Below are positions 1 to 6,278 of a DNA stretch of 16,231 bases, one piece after another; the first letter of the stretch is position 1; every line of letters begins with the position of its first letter. The notes under the pieces were generated by a model that worked only from the letters and a program-made list of their open reading frames with translations, made no database searches and was not told the DNA's origin. This DNA is from K23-9 sp049680365 (lineage in GTDB: Bacteria; Planctomycetota; Planctomycetia; Pirellulales; Pirellulaceae), in contig JBAUHQ010000005.1 in the NCBI GenBank assembly GCA_049680365.1, positions 1-16,231 on the forward strand, given 5' to 3'. Both the position numbers and the translations under genes were made by a program.

Positions 1-1344
1 CTGAATATCCAACGAGTCGATGCCCGCAACGGCAACACCGAAATCCTGAACGAGCTTCGCACGAAACTCAGCCCCCAAGGCGACGTCGTCAGCCCGCGAG
101 GACGTGCGCTGACGGAAGAAGTTTTCGGCAAGCCGCTGACGCCCGTCGAAGTCGTCAAAACAATCTGTGAAGACGTCCGCCGCGAGGGCACTCCTGCGCT
201 GCTCCGCTACCTAAAGGCACTCGACAAAGCCGACTTGTCGCCAGCGGACTTGCGCGTGCCTACCGAAGACTTGGCTGCTGCCCACGCCGCTGCCGACCCG
301 AAACTGATTGAATCGATCGGCCGCATCCGCGACAACATTACAGAATTTCAATCGGCGATTCTTCACAGCGACGTTACGATTACCCCCAAGCCAGGTGTGA
401 CGTTGACGCAGCGGTATCTGCCGCTCAATCGCGTCGGTGTTTGTGTTCCCGGTGGCGCAGCGGCTTATCCGTCAACGGTTTTGATGACCGTCGTGCCCGC
501 TCAAGTTGCTGGCGTGAAAGAAATCGCTGTCGTCGCACCTCCGACGCCTTTTGGTGCCTACAACACCGACATGCTGGCGACCTGTCACGAATTGGGCGTC
601 ACAGAGGTCTATCGCATGGGTGGTGCACAAGCCGTCGCCGCACTTGCCTATGGTTGCGATGTGGTTCCGTCGGTCGACAAGATCGTCGGGCCGGGCAACC
701 TGTTCGTCGCGTTAGCCAAAAAGGAAGTCTTCGGCACGGTCGACATCGACTCCTTTGCAGGCCCAAGCGAAGTGATCGTGATCGCCGACGAATCCGCGCG
801 AGCCGATTTCATCGCGTCGGACTTGCTCGCTCAAGCTGAGCACTCACCGGGCTCATCGATCTTGATTACGTGGGACGAAAAACTGATCGATGCGGTTTAC
901 GACGAACTCGTCCGACAAGTCGCGCTTTTGGAACGTAGCGAACTGACGGTCGATTCGCTAGAAGCATTCGGCGCATTGATCCTGGTCGCTGACGAAGAGG
1001 CCGCCTGCAAGCTGACCGATCAGTTCGCTCCCGAACACTTACAAATCGAAACCGCCAACCCCCGTGACCAAATTGCCAAGATTCGCAACAGCGGCGCCGC
1101 TTTTCTGGGACACCACACACCGGTCGCACTAGGCGATTACGCGGCCGGCCCCAGCCACGTCCTGCCCACCGGCGGAACATGCACGTGGGCCGCCGGATTG
1201 TGCAGCAATAGTTTTCTGCGCAGCGGCAGCCTGACGGAGTTCAACGAACCTGCCCTTGAGCAAATCGCTCCCGATGTAGTGCGAATTGCAGAAAAAGAAG
1301 GTCTCACCGCACATGCAAATAGCGTTTCGATTCGGCGATCGTAA
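1..1344 (+). CDS. hisD: Histidinol dehydrogenase HisD (5'-partial)
   Basis: The enzyme catalyses the last two steps of histidine synthesis, the NAD-dependent oxidation of L-histidinol to L-histidine, in the cytoplasm. The frame is open from base 1 to a TAA at 1342-1344, giving 447 visible codons. No ATG, GTG or TTG occurs in frame before TTG 235, and conserved sequence begins earlier, so the true start lies at or just before the window edge. Family motifs are intact: the NRVGVCVPGG nucleotide-binding stretch, GPGN, FAGPSE, QAEHSPGS, APEHLQIE, GDYAAGPSHVLPTGG and EGLTAHANSV. Numbering from base 1, the zinc ligands are Gln278, His281, Asp379 and His438, and the catalytic pair is Glu345/His346. 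Each is exactly 19 higher than in the E. coli enzyme, so the protein is colinear with it and has an N-terminal extension. It heads a run of his genes on this strand, followed by hisC after a 167-bp gap. Confidence 0.97.
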   Translation: MNIQRVDARNGNTEILNELRTKLSPQGDVVSPRGRALTEEVFGKPLTPVEVVKTICEDVRREGTPALLRYLKALDKADLSPADLRVPTEDLAAAHAAADPKLIESIGRIRDNITEFQSAILHSDVTITPKPGVTLTQRYLPLNRVGVCVPGGAAAYPSTVLMTVVPAQVAGVKEIAVVAPPTPFGAYNTDMLATCHELGVTEVYRMGGAQAVAALAYGCDVVPSVDKIVGPGNLFVALAKKEVFGTVDIDSFAGPSEVIVIADESARADFIASDLLAQAEHSPGSSILITWDEKLIDAVYDELVRQVALLERSELTVDSLEAFGALILVADEEAACKLTDQFAPEHLQIETANPRDQIAKIRNSGAAFLGHHTPVALGDYAAGPSHVLPTGGTCTWAAGLCSNSFLRSGSLTEFNEPALEQIAPDVVRIAEKEGLTAHANSVSIRRS

Positions 1345-1511
1345 TTCACATTTGCCACCTCCAACGAGCAGCGGGGGCGGCGGCGAGGATGAATAGCGCC
1401 CATTGAGTGGCTGGTTTTGCGATAGCTCCCTCCCATGAACGCCGTGTCTACGTTTTACTTGTACTGCTGACAACCTTTTCCCTTTGGCTGCGTCCTGAGT
1501 TCACTTTCAAA

Positions 1512-2555
1512 ATGTTCCGCCCTGCCCTTGCCAAGATGCTGCCTTACACGCCCGGAGAACAACCGGCCCCGGGTAAGTGCGTCAAACTGAACACCAACGA
1601 AAACCCGTATCCGCCGCCGCCAGCGGTGGTCGATGCGATTTGTGCGGCCGCCAAGGGACCGCTCAATCGCTATCCCGATCCGATGGCGAACTCGTTTCGC
1701 ATCGCGGCGGCCAATGCTCTGGGTTTACCCGGACCCGATTGGATTTTGGCGGGCAACGGCAGCGATGACATCCTGACGATTTTGGTGCGTGGATTCGTCG
1801 GTGAAGGCCAACGGTTGCGACTGCCCTACCCCAGCTACATCCTCTACCGAACGCTGGCAGACATTCAAGGGGCTGGCTGGGAGCAAGTACCATTCGAGGA
1901 CGGCTGGAAATTGCCTGCGGCGTTTGGCGATGCTGACGATGACGTTCGCTTGGTTTTCCTTCCTAATCCTAACAGCCCCAGCGGCACGATCGTTTCACCT
2001 AAGGAAGTGTCGAAGATCGCGGACTCGCTTTCCTGCCCGTTGGTTGTTGATGAAGCTTATGCGGATTTTGCAGAGACGAACTGTTTGGATTTGGTGCAAG
2101 AAAATGAACGGGTCATGATCACGCGAACGCTCAGCAAATCTTACGGCCTAGCGGGTATGCGGTTTGGATTCCTGGTCGCACAGCCGCAGGTTGTTTCTGA
2201 ACTGGCCAAGATCAAAGACAGCTACAACTGCGACGCATTGGCCATTGCCGCCGCCACCGCTGCGATGGGTTGTAGCGATTGGTTAGCCCAAATTCGCACC
2301 AAGATGAATGCGACGCGCGACCGCATGGCGACTAAACTGACCGATATCGGATTCAACGTGACGCCGTCCCATGCCAACTTCGTCTGGTGCCAACACCCCA
2401 CTGCCAATCACAAGTCGATTTACGAATTTCTGAAGTCCAATCAGATTCTGGTCCGATACATGGACTTCCCGACGTGGGGTGACGGCTTGCGAATTTCCGT
2501 GGGAACCGACGATCAAATTGATGCTTGTTTGATGATGATCGAGCGAGCCCTGTAG
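1512..2555 (+). CDS. hisC: Histidinol-phosphate aminotransferase HisC
   Basis: This PLP-dependent class I/II aminotransferase converts imidazole-acetol phosphate and glutamate to histidinol phosphate. The 347-residue product matches the usual family length. Recognisable motifs are LNTNENPYPPPP at the N-terminus, GNGSDDIL, LPNPNSPSGT, DEAYADFAE and TLSKSYGLAGMRFGF, where Lys209 is the expected Schiff-base lysine. The frame stays open upstream to a GTG at 1407, but those 35 residues (VYVLLVLLTTFSLWL region) are hydrophobic and unlike HisC N-termini, so I chose ATG 1512. No convincing Shine-Dalgarno site precedes either start. The TAG stop at 2553-2555 forms the outer edge of a palindromic repeat. 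The 1345-1511 spacer holds no other gene that I can support. Confidence 0.95.
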   Translation: MFRPALAKMLPYTPGEQPAPGKCVKLNTNENPYPPPPAVVDAICAAAKGPLNRYPDPMANSFRIAAANALGLPGPDWILAGNGSDDILTILVRGFVGEGQRLRLPYPSYILYRTLADIQGAGWEQVPFEDGWKLPAAFGDADDDVRLVFLPNPNSPSGTIVSPKEVSKIADSLSCPLVVDEAYADFAETNCLDLVQENERVMITRTLSKSYGLAGMRFGFLVAQPQVVSELAKIKDSYNCDALAIAAATAAMGCSDWLAQIRTKMNATRDRMATKLTDIGFNVTPSHANFVWCQHPTANHKSIYEFLKSNQILVRYMDFPTWGDGLRISVGTDDQIDACLMMIERAL

Positions 2556-2659
2556 TCCCGCGACGCCGTTCGCGGGACCAAAATGGCTCCGCCACTTTCT
2601 CCCTATCGACGCGATGTCCTCAAGTCACCTTTGCATTGCGAGCGGCGTCGCAGGACTAC
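2553..2659. repeat. REPIN-like inverted pair of palindromic repeats
   Basis: Two copies of a short palindromic repeat face each other across about 50 bp in the hisC-hisB gap. The left copy has stem TCCCGCGA (2556-2563), loop CGCCGT and stem TCGCGGGA (2570-2577), flanked by TAG and CCA. The right copy, read on the minus strand from 2658 down to 2637, is TAGTCCTGCGACGCCGCTCG plus CA; only its inner 5-bp stem (2637-2641 with 2648-2652) is intact. The same unit recurs as a single copy at 3263-3290. The left copy starts at the hisC TAG stop codon. The arrangement resembles REP doublets (REPINs) of other bacteria. That it is mobilised or bound by a RAYT-type protein is inference, and no such gene is in the window. 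Confidence 0.75.
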
Positions 2660-2669
2660 AAAAAGATTC

Positions 2670-3257
2670 ATGACTAGAACAGCAACCATAAGCCGCAAGA
2701 CTGGTGAAACTGACATCAAGCTATCCATCAACTTGGATGGCGATGGCAGCGGCAATCGCAAATCCGGCATCGGATTCTTGGATCACATGATGGACTTGCT
2801 GGCCAAGCATGCACTGATCGATTTAGACGTCACAGCGGTCGGTGATTTGCACGTGGACGATCACCACACCGCCGAAGACATCGGCATCGCCCTTGGCCAA
2901 GCGATCGATCAAGCACTCGGCGACCGCGCGGGAGTTCGCCGTTACGGTCACTTCACGCTGCCGATGGACGAATGCTTGGTGACGTCAGCGGTCGACATGG
3001 GCGGACGATACGCGTTCGAGTATCACGCACCAATTGCCGCAGCAAAAATCGGCACGTTCGATAGCGAATTGGTCGAGCACTTTTGGCAATCGTTCGCTGC
3101 CAACGCAAAATGCAATCTGCATGTTGTGTTGCATCACGGTCGAAACGCTCACCACATTTCTGAATGTGTGTTCAAGGCCACCGCTCGGGCGATTCGAATG
3201 GCTGTCGAAAGTGACCCACGCAGCGACGCCGTGCCTAGCACCAAAGGCGTGCTTTAG
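2670..3257 (+). CDS. hisB: Imidazoleglycerol-phosphate dehydratase HisB
   Basis: This manganese enzyme dehydrates imidazoleglycerol phosphate to imidazole-acetol phosphate, the substrate made available to HisC. The product from ATG 2670 is 195 residues, the standard size of the monofunctional enzyme; no histidinol phosphatase domain is fused to it. Metal-binding signatures are present: GFLDHMMDLLAKH (36-47), DDHHTAEDIG (63-72) and LHHGRNAHHISECVFKA (154-170). The open frame runs up to 2583, but that extension translates the repeat region and is unlike the family, so ATG 2670 is chosen. It lies 114 bp downstream of hisC with a palindromic repeat pair between them. The gene converges on the minus-strand membrane-protein gene ending at 3288. 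Confidence 0.96.
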   Translation: MTRTATISRKTGETDIKLSINLDGDGSGNRKSGIGFLDHMMDLLAKHALIDLDVTAVGDLHVDDHHTAEDIGIALGQAIDQALGDRAGVRRYGHFTLPMDECLVTSAVDMGGRYAFEYHAPIAAAKIGTFDSELVEHFWQSFAANAKCNLHVVLHHGRNAHHISECVFKATARAIRMAVESDPRSDAVPSTKGVL

Positions 3258-3262
3258 TCTCT

Positions 3263-3290
3263 TAATCCTGCGACGCCGTTCGCAGGACTA
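3263..3290. repeat. Palindromic repeat and probable bidirectional terminator
   Basis: The stem is TCCTGCGA (3266-3273) with TCGCAGGA (3280-3287) around a CGCCGT loop. It extends outward as TAATCC/GGACTA with one mismatch. It is the same repeat as at 2556-2577; relative to that copy the stem carries a C-to-T change with the matching G-to-A change, so pairing is kept. It sits between two convergent genes, 8 nt after the hisB stop and directly against the TAG stop of the minus-strand gene. A role as a shared transcription stop or 3'-end protector fits the position. There is no T-tract on either side, so it is not a classical intrinsic terminator. Confidence 0.75.
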
Positions 3291-4103
3291 CGCTTCCAAA
3301 TCAAGCTTGTGTGTCGGTCGTTTGACGACAAACAGTCCCACCGCGGCAATACCGATCAGTGCAAACATCACTGAAAACAGGTAGATATTGGAAAACATTG
3401 CGATCGACGTGAAAACCAACAAACCAATCAGCGCGGCGAGCCTGGGCGGCAACAACCACAATCCAAATCCGCAGATCGTTTCGATCGCCACTACTTTACG
3501 ACTGTACCAAGTCGCGATCGTCCGCAGCTGCTCCGGCTCAAAGGTGTTTCGCAGATAGTTAAACATCCAAAAATCGCGATCACGAAAATAGATGTCGTAC
3601 AGCACATCTCCGTTCCAATATTCCGGCGTCCATTTTCCAACCGCACCGCCCAGCAACACCATCGACATCATCGCGCGGCTCAAGAACGCACCGCGATCAA
3701 GTGTTGCGATCCGATCGGGGTCGTCCATGTGATGCCCATACCAAACGGACCACACACAAGCCCACCAAGCGGTTGTAAACGTGGCGTCGTTGTAGCTGGC
3801 TTGATGGACCAGCAAGATCGATAGGCAACCCAGCGTGACGTAGTTACACAACCGCGTCAGGTACTTATTCCAACTGACGATATTGATCGCAATCACAGCC
3901 AACGCAATCAAGTAGGCATAGCGAACGACTTGGGCCGATTCCAGCCAGTCGGGAAAAAACGGATCCGCCAGCGTGATCTTGTCGTGCAGGTTGTCGGACC
4001 ATTTAAAATAAGTCCACTTCCAAGTTAACGTCAACAAAATCCCAAGCTGAACGACGCAGTGAACGGCGACCATGCGACCGCGTGAAACCAAGTGATCGAT
4101 CAC
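3288..4103 (-). CDS. Polytopic membrane protein, possibly HTTM-like
   Basis: This 271-residue inner-membrane protein has about six to eight hydrophobic segments, roughly at residues 12-28, 60-77, 83-100, 110-122, 140-155, 203-218 and 222-260. The stretch GGAVGKWTPEYWNGDVLYDIYF (about 152-173) resembles the K-x-x-P-x-W-x-x-G-x-x-L-Y signature of HTTM (gamma-carboxylase-like membrane) proteins, but the protein is shorter than most of that family, so the assignment is tentative; a DoxX-like protein is an alternative. Other conserved-looking features are a WYGHHMDDPD loop and several Trp/His pairs. The start is a GTG at 4103 whose codon overlaps the upstream gene's TGA by 4 bases (GTGA), which implies translational coupling. 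The TAG stop abuts the palindrome at 3263-3290. The function is unknown. Confidence 0.8.
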   Translation of the reverse strand: MIDHLVSRGRMVAVHCVVQLGILLTLTWKWTYFKWSDNLHDKITLADPFFPDWLESAQVVRYAYLIALAVIAINIVSWNKYLTRLCNYVTLGCLSILLVHQASYNDATFTTAWWACVWSVWYGHHMDDPDRIATLDRGAFLSRAMMSMVLLGGAVGKWTPEYWNGDVLYDIYFRDRDFWMFNYLRNTFEPEQLRTIATWYSRKVVAIETICGFGLWLLPPRLAALIGLLVFTSIAMFSNIYLFSVMFALIGIAAVGLFVVKRPTHKLDLEA

Positions 4104-4594
4104 GGCGATGCCTCCGTGATTTCTTCTCGGACGACTTCGTACTCACCGCGTCCCACCGGCTTGGCGTGAATCAATGAATTCAGTTCCTGGCCACGATAAG
4201 TTGTCTTGAACTCCAACCACTGATCCTTGCTGAAGCGAAGTAGATCGTAGCGCCCGTCGGCAAAGGTCATTTTTCTGGTTGGATAGTGGTTGATGTAACG
4301 CCAGTCATCAGCGGCTTCGTCAGCTTCCAACGAAAGGATGGGTTCTGGAAATCCTGGTGGCGTCCCGCGAGCGTGAAATTGGTTGGCGAAGTTGTACATC
4401 GATGGCACAGGCTGCTGGATTGACCAAATCACAAACGAGTCACTCGCCAAATGAAAGCGTCGCATCGTCGACATCGCGACCGAAGGCACAAACGGCATTA
4501 GCAGCAACCACACGACCACTCCAATAATCAAGCCACAAACAACGCGATAAGAAAGGTCGCGTGGTCGCTTCGATGGTTCACCGTTGACTGACAT
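4100..4594 (-). CDS. Single-pass membrane protein of unknown function
   Basis: I do not recognise this 164-residue protein. It has a short polar cytoplasmic N-terminus, one clear membrane segment at about 18-40 (VVCGLIIGVVVWLLLMPFVP), and a soluble C-terminal part that would face the periplasm if the N-terminus is inside. That part contains WRYINHYPTRKMTFADGRYDLL and WLEFKTTYRGQ, which suggest a small beta-rich domain. I chose ATG 4594 over ATG 4612 because a GGAG motif lies 5 nt upstream of it. The stop overlaps the start of the polytopic gene by 4 bp, so the two form one translation unit and probably act together in the membrane. It is 76 bp downstream of gatB's stop, with a hairpin between, so it may have its own promoter. 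Confidence 0.75.
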   Translation of the reverse strand: MSVNGEPSKRPRDLSYRVVCGLIIGVVVWLLLMPFVPSVAMSTMRRFHLASDSFVIWSIQQPVPSMYNFANQFHARGTPPGFPEPILSLEADEAADDWRYINHYPTRKMTFADGRYDLLRFSKDQWLEFKTTYRGQELNSLIHAKPVGRGEYEVVREEITEASP

Positions 4595-4599
4595 TCTGG

Positions 4600-4603
4600 C
4601 TCC
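4600..4603 (-). promoter_or_regulatory. Shine-Dalgarno GGAG deciding the start at 4594
   Basis: On the minus strand GGAG is followed by the 5-nt spacer CCAGA and then ATG 4594. It falls inside the codons between the alternative start ATG 4612 and ATG 4594, and so favours the downstream start. Confidence 0.5.
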
Positions 4604-4670
4604 AAGATTCATCCGGGTCGAATTGCCAGTATGTCAGGTCATCTCCCGTGGGTGAACATCAATCACGCCT

Positions 4671-4701
4671 AGTAGCCATCACTCTCCGACTGATGGCTAC
4701 T
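4671..4701 (-). terminator. Hairpin at the gatB stop codon
   Basis: AGTAGCCATCA (4671-4681) pairs perfectly with TGATGGCTACT (4691-4701), an 11-bp stem with a 9-nt loop. The gatB TAG stop (4699-4697) lies inside the stem. No run of T follows on the minus strand, so an intrinsic terminator is not proven. It may instead be a palindromic repeat or a 3'-end stabiliser. Confidence 0.6.
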
Positions 4702-6178
4702 TTGATTTGATGATTCGCAATGCCGTTTCGCGGATGACTTGCGGGTTGGCGTTGGGGTTCTTTTTCTTTGCTTGGCCGATCAAGGCTCCCACTGCTTTTT
4801 CGTTACCGGACAAAACGTCTTCGACGATCTTGGGGTTGGCATCCAACAGCTCTTGGACCAACGTGTCGATCTCGCTGCTGTCGACCGATTCGATGCCCAG
4901 CGACTTGATGGCTTCGTCTACCGATTGATCGTTGTCGACTAAGTGGTTGAAGACATCTTTCGCGCGGCTGTTGTCGATGTCGCCGGTGGCGATTCGCTTG
5001 AGCAACTCGCCCAGCTTATCGGCGTCAACGGGAAATTTGCTCACGTCGATTTGGCGATCTTTCATCGTCCGCATCACGTCTTGCTGCACCCAAGCACTGG
5101 CGCGTTTGCCGTCACCGGACAACTCAGCGACTCGCTCGAAATACACCACCATCTGACTGCCCGACTTAACGATCACGTCGGCGTCATACGGTTTAATTCC
5201 GTACTGGCCGGGCAAACGATCACGCGTCTGATCGGGTGTTTCGCCCAGCGTGCTGCGAATGGCTTCGACTCTTTCCAGCGGAATCCTAACGGGCAACAAG
5301 TCGGGATCGGGGAAATAACGATAGTCAGCTGACTCCTCTTTTTCGCGTTGTTGGAACGTGACTTCTTTGGTGTCGTCCCAACCGCGAGTCGTCTTGGGCT
5401 CTTCTTTGATCGTCTTGCCCGTTTCTTGCCAAACGTCATATTGCCGCCCCACTTCATGTTCAATAGCAGCTTCAACGGCACGAAAGCTATTCATGTTTTT
5501 GACTTCGACAATCGGCGTGGCGATCTTCTTTTCGCCGACACGGATGTGCAAATTCACGTTGGCGTCGACCCGCAGGCTGCCTTCCTGCATTTCACAATCC
5601 GAAATGCCCATGTGAATCATGAGTGCTTTCAACTGGGTCAAATAAGCCTGTGCCTGAGCCGAACTACGCATGTCCGGCTCGCTGACGATTTCCAATAGCG
5701 GCGTGCCACAACGATTCAGATCGATGCGTGTGTCGCCTGTTCCGGACGCTTCGTCGTGCATGCTCTTGCCGGCGTCTTCTTCCAAGTGAGCTCGAGTGAT
5801 GCCGATGCGAATCATTTCGCCGTCGTTTTCGTCGTCGGGAATGTCCAAGTAGCCTTCACCGCAGATCGGCAAATCGAACTGGCTGATTTGGTAACCCTTG
5901 GGCAAATCGGGATAGAAGTACTGCTTTCGATCCCACTTGGACATTGGCGGGATATCACAATTGATCGCCAAACCAGCTTTCACTGCCAACGCGATCGCCT
6001 GTTCGTTCATCACCGGTAGTGCACCGGGCAGACCAAGACAGACCGGGCAAACTTGACTGTTGGGCGGAGCACCAAACTGCGTTTTGCAACCGCAGAACAG
6101 TTTGGTTTCCGTCTTGAGTTGCACATGGACTTCAAGACCGATGATCGTCGTGACAGTGGGTGAATCGGTGACGGTCAT
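4697..6178 (-). CDS. gatB: Asp-tRNA(Asn)/Glu-tRNA(Gln) amidotransferase subunit B
   Basis: GatB is the tRNA-binding kinase-like subunit of the GatCAB complex. It activates the misacylated Glu or Asp on tRNA(Gln) or tRNA(Asn) with ATP before amidation by ammonia channelled from GatA. The 493-residue product starts at ATG 6178 and shows the IGLEVHVQL N-terminus, a CxC...CxxC zinc motif (Cys29, Cys31, Cys44, Cys47), GLPGALPVMNE, KWDRKQYFYPDLPKGYQISQ, EEDAGKSMHD, DLNRCGTPLLEIVSEPDM and the C-terminal tail domain with VGALIGQAKKKNPNANPQVI. Length and motifs are typical. It lies 100 bp downstream of gatA, and a long palindrome occupies most of that gap. Confidence 0.97.
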   Translation of the reverse strand: MTVTDSPTVTTIIGLEVHVQLKTETKLFCGCKTQFGAPPNSQVCPVCLGLPGALPVMNEQAIALAVKAGLAINCDIPPMSKWDRKQYFYPDLPKGYQISQFDLPICGEGYLDIPDDENDGEMIRIGITRAHLEEDAGKSMHDEASGTGDTRIDLNRCGTPLLEIVSEPDMRSSAQAQAYLTQLKALMIHMGISDCEMQEGSLRVDANVNLHIRVGEKKIATPIVEVKNMNSFRAVEAAIEHEVGRQYDVWQETGKTIKEEPKTTRGWDDTKEVTFQQREKEESADYRYFPDPDLLPVRIPLERVEAIRSTLGETPDQTRDRLPGQYGIKPYDADVIVKSGSQMVVYFERVAELSGDGKRASAWVQQDVMRTMKDRQIDVSKFPVDADKLGELLKRIATGDIDNSRAKDVFNHLVDNDQSVDEAIKSLGIESVDSSEIDTLVQELLDANPKIVEDVLSGNEKAVGALIGQAKKKNPNANPQVIRETALRIIKSK

Positions 6179-6203
6179 AGTTGGTAGTTGTTTGGGAGTA
6201 ATC

Positions 6204-6277
6204 TGAGCCGACGGCGCTAGCCGCAGGCCCGGTGGGGGGAGTGCCGACTGGGGCCCGTGGCTAGCGCCAGCGGCTCA
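6204..6277. repeat. 27-bp imperfect palindrome between gatA and gatB
   Basis: The left arm (6204-6230) begins TGAGCCGACGGCGCTAGCCG and the right arm (6251-6277) ends GGCTAGCGCCAGCGGCTCA. Counting from the outer ends, 23 of 27 positions pair around a 20-nt loop rich in G. The right arm ends 1 nt from the gatA TAA stop (6281-6279). If gatA and gatB are cotranscribed, the structure lies within the operon mRNA. It is unrelated in sequence to the other palindromes of this window. Confidence 0.75.
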
Positions 6278-6278
6278 C

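Noticed and set aside
235..1344. TTG 235 as the hisD start
   Set aside because: Conserved sequence continues in frame upstream to base 1, and a start at 235 would remove about 60 residues colinear with known HisD.
1389..1406. Five-codon ORF MNSAH between hisD and hisC as a leader peptide
   Set aside because: It has no run of histidine codons as in known his attenuators and no attenuator-like hairpins nearby.
4943..5332. Plus-strand open frames opposite gatB (several of 70-130 codons)
   Set aside because: They are shadows of the strongly conserved gatB reading frame.
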